From contig CAAEUQ010000020.1 of assembly GCA_900759005.1 (NCBI GenBank), positions 1-18,430 on the forward strand: DNA of 18,430 nt, read 5' to 3'. This document shows positions 7,148 through 13,450 of the stretch, piece by piece. The translations under genes and the position numbers were made by a program. Below the pieces are notes generated by a model. The model ran no database searches. It saw only the letters and a program-made list of their open reading frames with translations, and was not told the DNA's origin. Each line of letters starts with the position of its first letter. Within the stretch, counting starts at the first letter, position 1. The DNA comes from Clostridia bacterium. GTDB lineage: Bacteria > Bacillota > Clostridia > Christensenellales > Aristaeellaceae.

Positions 7148-8323
7148 ATGAATTACGCAGAAGAGTCCTTGAAAAAGCACGCCGAATGGAAAGGTAAGAT
7201 TGAAATCGTTACCCGCTGCCCCGTAAAGACGAAGGACGACCTGTCCCTCGCGTACACCCCCGGCGTAGCGCAGCCCTGCCTGGAGATCCAGAAGGACATC
7301 AATAAGAGCTACGAGCTCACCCGCCGCTGGAACACCTGCCTGGTCGTGACCGACGGCACCGCGGTTCTGGGTCTGGGCGATATCGGCCCCGAAGCCGGCA
7401 TGCCCGTTATGGAAGGCAAGTGCGTTCTGTTCAAGGCGTTCGGTGACGTCGATGCGTTCCCGATCTGCATCAAGTCCAAGGATGTCGACGAGATCGTAAA
7501 CACCGTTTACATGATTTCCGGCAGCTGCGGCGGCGTCAACCTCGAGGACATCGCGGCTCCGCGCTGCTTCGAAATTGAAGAGAAGCTTAAGGCCAAGTGC
7601 GACATCCCGATCTTCCACGACGATCAGCACGGCACCGCCATCATTACTCTCGCGGGTCTGATGAATGCGCTGAAGGTTGTCGGCAAGACGAAGGACGAGA
7701 TCAAGGTCGTCGTCAACGGCGCAGGTGCGGCGGCCACCGCGATCACGAAGCTGCTGGTCAACTACGGCATTAAGAACATCGTCATGTGCGACCGCGCGGG
7801 CGCGATCTACAACGGCCGCACCGATCACATGAACCCCTACAAGCAGGAAATGGCCGAGAAGACCAACCCGAACGGCGAAACCGGCAAGCTGGCGGACGTT
7901 CTGGTCGGCGCGGACGTGTTCATCGGCGTTTCCGCCCCGAAGATGGTCACCACCGAAATGGTCAAGACCATGAATAAGGACGCGATCGTGTTTGCCTGCG
8001 CGAACCCGACCCCCGAAATCTTCCCCGACGAAGCGAAGGCGGGCGGCGCGCGCGTGGTTTCCACCGGTCGCAGCGACTATCCGAACCAGATCAACAACGT
8101 TCTGGCGTTCCCGGCGATCTTCCGCGGCGCGTTTGACGTCCGTGCGAGCGAGATCAACGAGGAAATGAAGATCGCGGCTGCGAACGCGCTGGCGAGCCTC
8201 ATCTCCGACGACGAGCTGAACGAGGATTACATCATCCCCGCTCCGTTCGATCCGCGCGTCAAGGAAGCTGTTTCCAAGGCGGTCGCTCAGGCTGCCCGCG
8301 ATACCGGCGTTGCGCGCATCTAA
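7148..8323 (+). CDS. NAD(P)-dependent malic enzyme (decarboxylating)
   Basis: Oxidatively decarboxylates malate to pyruvate and CO2. The 391-residue protein is of the short bacterial type (like B. subtilis YtsJ), without a phosphotransacetylase-like tail. The catalytic Tyr36 lies in SLAYTPGVAQPC, Lys91 in GLGDIGPEAGMPVMEGKCVLFKAFG (Lys in MEGK), metal-binding acids in FEIEEKL and IFHDDQHGTA (156-163), and the dinucleotide motif GAGAAATA at 191-198. Cofactor preference cannot be decided safely. AAGGAGG lies nine bases before the ATG. Lys codons are almost all AAG, unlike the mixed use in neighbouring genes, which suggests high expression. It runs toward the prolyl isomerase gene but is separated from it by a terminator. 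Confidence 0.95.
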   Translation: MNYAEESLKKHAEWKGKIEIVTRCPVKTKDDLSLAYTPGVAQPCLEIQKDINKSYELTRRWNTCLVVTDGTAVLGLGDIGPEAGMPVMEGKCVLFKAFGDVDAFPICIKSKDVDEIVNTVYMISGSCGGVNLEDIAAPRCFEIEEKLKAKCDIPIFHDDQHGTAIITLAGLMNALKVVGKTKDEIKVVVNGAGAAATAITKLLVNYGIKNIVMCDRAGAIYNGRTDHMNPYKQEMAEKTNPNGETGKLADVLVGADVFIGVSAPKMVTTEMVKTMNKDAIVFACANPTPEIFPDEAKAGGARVVSTGRSDYPNQINNVLAFPAIFRGAFDVRASEINEEMKIAAANALASLISDDELNEDYIIPAPFDPRVKEAVSKAVAQAARDTGVARI

Positions 8324-8341
8324 TTCCAGTTCAATGATCAT

Positions 8342-8373
8342 GAGCCGCCCTTTTATGAAGGACGGCTCTTTTT
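8342..8373 (+). terminator. Terminator between malic enzyme and prolyl isomerase genes
   Basis: Stem GAGCCGCCCTT (8342-8352) with AAGGACGGCTC (8358-8368), one C-A mismatch, loop of five, followed by T5 (8369-8373). The AAGGAGG of the next gene begins at the very next base, 8374. Confidence 0.88.
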
Positions 8374-8388
8374 AAGGAGGAAATAACC

Positions 8389-9135
8389 ATGGAAAACAGC
8401 CGTCCGCTTGCAATCGTCGGCACGAAGACGATCACCGAAAACGACGTAAGCGAAGTCATCGCGGGCATGGGGCCGCGCGCCGAAAGCTATAATACGCCCC
8501 AGGGCAGAGCCGCCGTGCTCGAGCAGCTGATCGGTCAGGCACTGTTTCTGACCGACGCGAAGAAGAACATGATGGAATACGATCCCATGTTCAAGCAGCA
8601 GCTCGCGCGCGTAAAGGACGATCTGCTCGTTCAGTTCTCGGTTGCCAAAACGCTCGAACGCGTAAAGGTCACTGAGGAGGAAATTAAAAAATTTTACGAT
8701 GAAAACCCCGATCAGTTCGCCGGCGAACCCACCGTCGAAGCCAGCCACATCCTCGTGGACACAGAAGATGAAGCCAACAAAATCAAGGGCAAAATCGAAT
8801 CCGGAGAAATCACGTTTGAGGATGCGGCGAAGCAGCATTCATCCTGCCCGTCCGCCCAGAACGGCGGCAGTTTGGGCGAATTCGGCCGCGGTCAGATGGT
8901 GCCCGAGTTCGATTCCGCGTGCTTCGATATGCAGCCCGGCGAACTCCGCGGACCGATCAAAACCCAGTTCGGCTATCACCTGATCCGCCTCGACGCGAAA
9001 AAGGACGCAAAGCCCGTCACGCTCGCCGAAGCGCACGACGCAATCGAGCAGCACCTGCTCGCCGACAAGCAGCGTCAGGCATACCAGAGCCGCATCAACC
9101 AGCTCAAGATCCTCAATCCCGTTCAGAGAATGTAA
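8389..9135 (+). CDS. Parvulin-type peptidyl-prolyl cis-trans isomerase, cytosolic
   Basis: A 248-residue protein with a helical SurA/PrsA-like N-terminal part (about 1-110) and a parvulin domain (about 114-204): VEASHILVDTEDEANKIK, FEDAAKQHSSCPSAQNGGSLGEFGRGQMVPEF, GPIKTQFGYHLIRLD. A helical tail of about 40 residues follows. It should catalyse prolyl isomerisation and assist folding. Unlike PrsA it has no signal peptide or lipobox, so it is predicted to act in the cytosol. The start follows AAGGAGG by eight bases. No promoter fits between the terminator at 8342-8373 and the start, so expression probably comes from readthrough of malic enzyme transcripts or from a promoter inside that gene. 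Partner proteins are unknown. Confidence 0.9.
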   Translation: MENSRPLAIVGTKTITENDVSEVIAGMGPRAESYNTPQGRAAVLEQLIGQALFLTDAKKNMMEYDPMFKQQLARVKDDLLVQFSVAKTLERVKVTEEEIKKFYDENPDQFAGEPTVEASHILVDTEDEANKIKGKIESGEITFEDAAKQHSSCPSAQNGGSLGEFGRGQMVPEFDSACFDMQPGELRGPIKTQFGYHLIRLDAKKDAKPVTLAEAHDAIEQHLLADKQRQAYQSRINQLKILNPVQRM

Positions 9136-9145
9136 TAAAAAGCAA

Positions 9146-9173
9146 GCGCCGGTCGCATTTCCGTGGCCGGCGC
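9146..9173 (+). terminator. Hairpin after the prolyl isomerase gene
   Basis: An 11-bp stem GCGCCGGTCGC / GTGGCCGGCGC (two G-T pairs) with loop ATTTCC, eleven bases after the stop codon. The tail (ATTTACATATG) is only weakly T-rich, so termination may be inefficient. Confidence 0.6.
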
Positions 9174-9271
9174 ATTTACATATGTAATTTAGCGAAGTAA
9201 GCGGAGGTTTCGACCTTGCCAGAGGTCTTTCAAAAAATTTCTGCGGTTGCGGCGTTTGCCAGCGGTTCGAA

Positions 9272-9304
9272 GCGCCGGCCGCATTCCGCGACCGGCGCCA
9301 TTTT
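9272..9304. terminator. Second, near-identical hairpin after the FmdE gene
   Basis: Stem 9272-9282 with 9288-9298 (one C-A mismatch), loop ATTCC, followed on the plus strand by CATTTTCATA. It is very similar in sequence to the hairpin at 9146-9173 and lies directly after the stop of the minus-strand FmdE gene. On the minus strand it lacks a T-tract, so it may mainly stop plus-strand transcription or act as a 3' end stabiliser. Confidence 0.5.
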
Positions 9305-9825
9305 CATACGTCAAATCGATCGTATGCCCGATAGCAATCCAGACAAACCTTTTTTCCGCCGGCCAGCCGAATCCAGTTCGCGCCGGTCGTTTCTCCGCAG
9401 CATTCGCAAACATACGAATCAAAAATCCGCGCCCGCTCTGGCAGCCGAATCGTCGTCTCCTTTATATCGAACATCTCCTTCGGCTGAAGACCCTGATAAT
9501 AGGCGAACGATTTCTCGCGCGTCATCCCCTCCGGTTTCGGCCTCAAAACCAGCCGCACTGATTTGCCCGTCCTGCGATTGTAAAACGAATACGCCTGCTT
9601 TCCGCGCATATGGAACAGCAAATTGCCCTTGCCTACCGAGCAGCCGAGCATGACCTGAATCGCATCCACGCCGCACGCGTCGTTTTCGCAAATGCAAACC
9701 ACGTCCTCGTCCTCGGAGAAATCCAGATTCAAAAGCTCCATCGCATACAGCGCCGCCTTGTAGCCGATCGTCAGCCCGCCGCACTCATGGCCGTGAAATG
9801 CCACGCATCTTTCCCACAAATCCAT
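9304..9825 (-). CDS. FmdE-family protein with C-terminal zinc ribbon
   Basis: A 173-residue cytosolic protein. The N-terminal FmdE-like domain begins CVAFHGHECGGLTIG (7-21), whose His/Cys set is the family's metal site, and continues CENDACGVDAIQVMLGCSVGKGNL (46-69). The C-terminus carries CxxC pairs at 140-143 and 161-164, a zinc-ribbon pattern. The family is named after a gene in the methanogen molybdenum formylmethanofuran dehydrogenase operon, but its biochemical role in bacteria is not settled, and no formylmethanofuran dehydrogenase subunit is present here. The AGGAGGG ribosome binding site overlaps the stop of the upstream ABC ATPase gene, seven bases before the ATG, so the gene is the last member of the importer operon. 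A role as metal chaperone or sensor for the imported ligand is inferred from this context. Confidence 0.88.
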   Translation of the reverse strand: MDLWERCVAFHGHECGGLTIGYKAALYAMELLNLDFSEDEDVVCICENDACGVDAIQVMLGCSVGKGNLLFHMRGKQAYSFYNRRTGKSVRLVLRPKPEGMTREKSFAYYQGLQPKEMFDIKETTIRLPERARIFDSYVCECCGETTGANWIRLAGGKKVCLDCYRAYDRFDV

Positions 9826-9837
9826 GCCTTTGCCCTC

Positions 9838-10590
9838 CTAATCCGTTAAAACCACGCGCCGTCCGCCGATTTCGGCAACCTCCGCGTGAATTCGGTAAAC
9901 GCGTTCAATGCTCTCGCGATTCACAATCTCCGCTCCGCCGCACGCATCCACCTCGCCGTCGCGCAGCATCAGAAAGCGATCGCAAAACCTCAGCGCCAGA
10001 TTCAGATCGTGAATGATCACCAGCGCAGTAATCCCCGTCTCCTCGCAAATCTGTTTCACTTCACCAAGCACCTGATGCTGATTGTGCAAATCCAGATTGC
10101 TCGTCGGCTCATCCAGCAAAAGCACCCGCGGCTGCTGCGCCAATGCCCGCGCCAGCATCACCTTCTGCCGCTCGCCGCCGCTCAGCCGATCGACGTATCG
10201 CCCGCGAAGCGCCGTCAGATCCAGCTTCTCAATCGCCTTTTCCGCAATCGCGCGATCTTCGTCCGCCAGCGCCCATTTCATATACGGTCTGCGCCCAAGC
10301 AATACCGCGTCCTCTACCGTGAGCTGCACATTCGGAATCGATTGCGCCACAAACGCAACCTTCTTCGCAATCTCGCCGTGCGAAAGCGCCGTCAACTCCG
10401 TCCCGTCCAGCATCACACTGCCGCCGTCCGCCTTGAGGATTCGATTGATGCACTTCAGAAGCGTCGATTTGCCCACACCGTTGTTTCCGAGAATCGCCAT
10501 CGAGCACCCGTCCTCCGCGTCGAATGACACGTTCTTCAAGACCGGCGCGCCGCCGCGATATCGAAAGCTCAAATCCCGTACGCTCAGCAT
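9838..10590 (-). CDS. ABC importer ATPase, FepC/BtuD/FhuC type
   Basis: A 250-residue nucleotide-binding subunit energising the importer formed with the two genes before it. Walker A is GNNGVGKST (35-43), the Q-loop is at VAQSIP (81-86), the signature is LSGGERQ (136-142), Walker B is VLLLDEPTSNLD (156-167), and the switch His194 is in IIHDLNLAL. The segment LLGRRPYMKW after the Q-loop is typical of iron-chelate and cobalamin importers. The ATG overlaps the permease stop by seven bases (ATGCTGA), indicating coupled translation. The substrate cannot be read from the ATPase. Confidence 0.95.
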   Translation of the reverse strand: MLSVRDLSFRYRGGAPVLKNVSFDAEDGCSMAILGNNGVGKSTLLKCINRILKADGGSVMLDGTELTALSHGEIAKKVAFVAQSIPNVQLTVEDAVLLGRRPYMKWALADEDRAIAEKAIEKLDLTALRGRYVDRLSGGERQKVMLARALAQQPRVLLLDEPTSNLDLHNQHQVLGEVKQICEETGITALVIIHDLNLALRFCDRFLMLRDGEVDACGGAEIVNRESIERVYRIHAEVAEIGGRRVVLTD

Positions 10591-11615
10591 TCTCTCTTAT
10601 TCCCCTTAAACAGCAAATACAAAAACAGCGGCCCGCCGAGGAACGACGTAATCGCGCCAATCGGCAGCTGAATCGGACTCGCCGCCGTCCGTGCCACCAG
10701 ATCGCCCAGCAGAAGCAGCGCCGCGCCCGTCAGCATCGATCCCGGAATCAGGAAGGTGTGGTTGCTGCCAATCGCCTGACGCACGATGTGCGGCGCAACC
10801 AGCCCGATAAACCCGATCAATCCAATATAGGAAACGATCGTCGAAGCCGTCAGACAGCAGAGAATCATGTTGATCATCGTGATCCGATTCACATTCACGC
10901 CCACGCTGATCGCCGTCTCCGTGCCGCTCAGCAGCGCGTTGTAATCCCACCGGTGCAGCATGAAATACGCACCCGTCAGCGCAACCACCGCCGCCATCAC
11001 GCGAATATCCTTCCATCCTGGACTGGCCAGATCGCCGAACGTCCAGAAAACCAGTGTCGAAAGCTGAACCTCGTCGGCAAAATACTGAATCAGCGTCGTC
11101 GCGCCGGAAAGCATCGAGCTGATCGCCACGCCGGAAAGCACGATGCCCTCGGCGGAAATCTTCGTAAGCCGCGTCAGCGCCAGAATCAAAAGCGCCACCG
11201 CCATGCTCCCCACGAACGCCATCACCGGAACCAGAACGCCCGAATACGCAGAAGCCCCTGCATTCAGAACGATGATCGCAAACGCCGCGCCAAATCCCGC
11301 GCCCTGCGAAACGCCCAGCGTCGAAGACGAAGCCAACGGATTTCTCAGTATCGCCTGAAGCACGCAGCCGGAAGCGCCCAGTCCCGCGCCCGCGACAATC
11401 GCGGTCAGCATTCGCGGCAGGCGATTGTTCTGAACCACGATATTGACCTTTCTGTCCGCCGCACGTCCGAACAGCCCACGAATCAATTCACCCACCGGCG
11501 TCGAATACGATCCCGCGCACAGCGAAAGCAGCGCCGCGCCCAACAAAATGAGCGCCAGCACTGCCAGAAACACAAATCCCCTCTTATTCGCCGATCTTGA
11601 TTTCGCCGAATACAT
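10584..11615 (-). CDS. ABC importer permease, FecCD/BtuC family
   Basis: A 343-residue membrane subunit with about ten spans; it should work as a homodimer in a type II importer. Family landmarks are NRLPRMLTAIVAGAGLGASG, LQAILRNPLASSSTLGVSQGAGFGA, and near the end IGLIGFIGLVAPHIVR with GDLVARTAASP, which hold the ATPase-coupling region. The start at 11615 was chosen because GGAGG lies six bases upstream; a longer open frame extends to 11699 but has no better site. The gene begins 32 bases inside the end of the binding-protein gene and overlaps the ATPase gene by seven bases, so three subunits are encoded back to back. Confidence 0.94.
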   Translation of the reverse strand: MYSAKSRSANKRGFVFLAVLALILLGAALLSLCAGSYSTPVGELIRGLFGRAADRKVNIVVQNNRLPRMLTAIVAGAGLGASGCVLQAILRNPLASSSTLGVSQGAGFGAAFAIIVLNAGASAYSGVLVPVMAFVGSMAVALLILALTRLTKISAEGIVLSGVAISSMLSGATTLIQYFADEVQLSTLVFWTFGDLASPGWKDIRVMAAVVALTGAYFMLHRWDYNALLSGTETAISVGVNVNRITMINMILCCLTASTIVSYIGLIGFIGLVAPHIVRQAIGSNHTFLIPGSMLTGAALLLLGDLVARTAASPIQLPIGAITSFLGGPLFLYLLFKGNKREC

Positions 11616-12651
11616 ATCCAGCCTCCGCGAGTTCATTATAGACGGGCTTGCCCAGAAGCTCAGTGAAAATCTCGTCCGCCTTTGTCGCCGGATCCACATC
11701 CGCGAACTGCTCCGGATACATCACCGTCGCCGCGTAATACGCATCCGCCAGTGCCGTTTCCAGATTGCTCGCGCAGTGGCGGAACGAAATTTGCGCGTAC
11801 ACGCGTCCGTTCTGCACCGCGGAAAGCGCATTGTAAAAATCCGGCTGATTCTGATAATCCTCGCGAATCAACGAAAGACCGTTGTAATCCACGAAAATAA
11901 TCTCCGGATCCCACGAAAGCACCTGCTCCGGATCAATGCTGAACGCGGTGTTCGTGTCGCTCGTCTCGTTTGCAAGATTCTTCGCGTGAATCAGCTCGAA
12001 CGGGCCGTAATACGCTTCCGTGCCCTCGAAGCCGTGGCTGCCCTTGAACGATACGCCGCAAACGTAAACGCTCGGCTTTTCCGAATCCGGAATGTTCGCC
12101 GTGCGGGATTCAAGATCCTCGGCAACGCCCTTCAGATAAGCGGTCAGCTCCGCCGCCTTTTCCTCGCGGCCCAGCAGCTCGCCCAGCATACGGATCGTCT
12201 CATACGCCTTGTCGTCCAAGGTTGTATCGCTGCCCGGAACCACGACCACCGGAATGCCCGTCTTTTCCTGCAAAGCGTCCGCGCCGTCGAGATAGGCGCT
12301 CAGCACGATCACCTGCGGATCGATCTGAATGATCGTCTCCGCGTCCGGCTCATCCTTCATGCCGATCACCGGCAGGTTCGAAAACTGATCATGGTTGACA
12401 TACGTATACAGGCGCTGAATCACCGCTTCGGTTTCATGCTCCTCCACGCCGACCACGGCGTCCTGCGCGCCCATATAGCAGACATAGCGCAGCGCGCCCA
12501 CGCCGGCGCAGACAATTCTGTCCACATTCTGCGGAATCTCAACCTCGCGACCGAGTGCATCGGTAAACACGCGCGTGTCGCCCTCCGCAAAGGATACGCA
12601 GCAGGCGCACAGCAGCACAACCATCAAAACGATTGAAATCAGCTTTTTCAT
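11584..12651 (-). CDS. ABC importer substrate-binding protein, FecB/BtuF (PBP type III) family
   Basis: A 355-residue exported protein with a signal peptide (MKKLISIVLMVVLLCACC) and then TRVFTDALGREVEIPQNVDRIVC, the standard opening of iron-siderophore/cobalamin-type binding domains. LCAC at residues 14-17 could serve as a lipobox, though Cys at -2 is unusual; SFA/EG at 20-24 is an alternative signal peptidase I site. A helical linker fits the rigid PBP III fold. The segment GVSFKGSHGFEGTEAYYGPF, in the second lobe, is distinctive and may line the ligand site. The start at 12651 follows a G5 run by eight bases; an upstream in-frame ATG at 12714 lies in the promoter. First gene of the importer-FmdE operon. 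Substrate unknown: iron chelate, cobalamin, heme or an oxyanion such as molybdate are all possible. Confidence 0.92.
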   Translation of the reverse strand: MKKLISIVLMVVLLCACCVSFAEGDTRVFTDALGREVEIPQNVDRIVCAGVGALRYVCYMGAQDAVVGVEEHETEAVIQRLYTYVNHDQFSNLPVIGMKDEPDAETIIQIDPQVIVLSAYLDGADALQEKTGIPVVVVPGSDTTLDDKAYETIRMLGELLGREEKAAELTAYLKGVAEDLESRTANIPDSEKPSVYVCGVSFKGSHGFEGTEAYYGPFELIHAKNLANETSDTNTAFSIDPEQVLSWDPEIIFVDYNGLSLIREDYQNQPDFYNALSAVQNGRVYAQISFRHCASNLETALADAYYAATVMYPEQFADVDPATKADEIFTELLGKPVYNELAEAGYVFGEIKIGE

Positions 12652-12685
12652 TTTCCCAACCCCCATATCGCATTCTACGTTCAGG

Positions 12686-12714
12686 ATTGTACCACCCGAA
12701 CCTTCGCGCCGCAA
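12686..12714 (-). promoter_or_regulatory. Promoter of the importer-FmdE operon
   Basis: On the minus strand TTGCGG (12709-12714), a 17-base spacer, then TACAAT (12686-12691). Transcription should start near 12679, about 28 bases before the binding-protein ATG. I see no Fur-box-like or riboswitch element in the short leader. Confidence 0.65.
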
Positions 12715-12805
12715 GCCGGACGGGGGGATTTAAATTCGCCATTTTACACTGAAATAACCAAATCCCTCATTTTTCGTCGAAACAAAAGAGCGTCGAAGCA
12801 GCCAT

Positions 12806-13393
12806 TCATCCAATTAACGAATCCAGTATCGCCCTGCCGACCGTCACCGCGTCCTCTATGCTCAGATACTTCTCCGCCGAAGCGTCCACAAAAATCTTTC
12901 CCGACGCGGGAAATTCGTCGTCCGCAAACCATATCTTCAGCCAGACCGGATAATTCGGCATAAACTTAAATTCCGCGCAAAGATCGGCGTTCGACGCAAC
13001 CAGCCGTCCGCCCAGCGCAAGGCACCGCTTTTTCAGTTCATCCTCGGAAAGCGCGCCCGCCCGTTCGCGAATGGCATTCTCCGTATCCCGATCAAAGCCG
13101 TAGCCGCGCGCCAAGCCGTCCCTGTATTCCGAAAACGCGATCATTTTCCCCTCCATCGGCGCGCCGCCCGCCATGGAAAGATAGTGCAGCATCACCAGCG
13201 CCTGCCAGGGATCCACCGCCGGCAAAACCTCGTATTCAGGATAGGAAACCGCCATTTCCCGTCCCAGACTTTCAAACCGAAACGCGCTTCCGTCAAACGC
13301 CACGCTTCCCAATCGGCAAATCTCCTCGGGCGAGCGATTCCGCAGCCGTTCGATCGCCGCGGCAAACATCCCGTCAAACATCTGATGCTTCAT
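12806..13393 (-). CDS. DUF3786 domain protein
   Basis: A 195-residue soluble protein of unknown function, found mostly in anaerobes. The family signature is at the C-terminal half: ALGGRLVASNADLCAEFKFMPNYPVWLKIWFADDEFPASGKIFVDASAEKYLSIEDAV (about residues 130-185), with acidic and aromatic residues that could form a ligand site. The N-terminal half contains VDPWQALVMLHYLSMAGG. No signal peptide. The ribosome binding site is weak (GGTG a few bases before the ATG) and lies directly after the terminator of the upstream BMP gene, so expression should be low or depend on readthrough. The importer-FmdE operon downstream has its own promoter. Recognition of the family is from memory of its motifs. 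Confidence 0.82.
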   Translation of the reverse strand: MKHQMFDGMFAAAIERLRNRSPEEICRLGSVAFDGSAFRFESLGREMAVSYPEYEVLPAVDPWQALVMLHYLSMAGGAPMEGKMIAFSEYRDGLARGYGFDRDTENAIRERAGALSEDELKKRCLALGGRLVASNADLCAEFKFMPNYPVWLKIWFADDEFPASGKIFVDASAEKYLSIEDAVTVGRAILDSLIG

Positions 13394-13404
13394 CTTTCAC
13401 CATT

Positions 13405-13432
13405 AAAAAACAGGCGCCTCCGAAGAAGCGCC
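13405..13432 (-). terminator. Rho-independent terminator of the BMP gene
   Basis: On the minus strand GGCGCTTC (13425-13432) pairs with GAGGCGCC (13413-13420) around a TTCG loop (one G-T pair), followed by TGT6 ending at 13405. It lies about 18 bases after the BMP stop and only 11 bases before the DUF3786 ATG. Confidence 0.9.
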
Positions 13433-13450
13433 CACAATCGTTTTTTCGAA

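Noticed and set aside
7079..8341. 420-codon open frame on the minus strand over the malic enzyme gene
   Set aside because: It is a GC-rich shadow frame, with long Arg/Val/Asp-rich low-complexity sequence and no family motif. The plus strand encodes an intact malic enzyme.
10524..11600. 358-codon plus-strand open frame over the importer permease gene
   Set aside because: The product is Arg/Gln/His-rich without motifs, while the minus strand encodes a complete FecCD permease.
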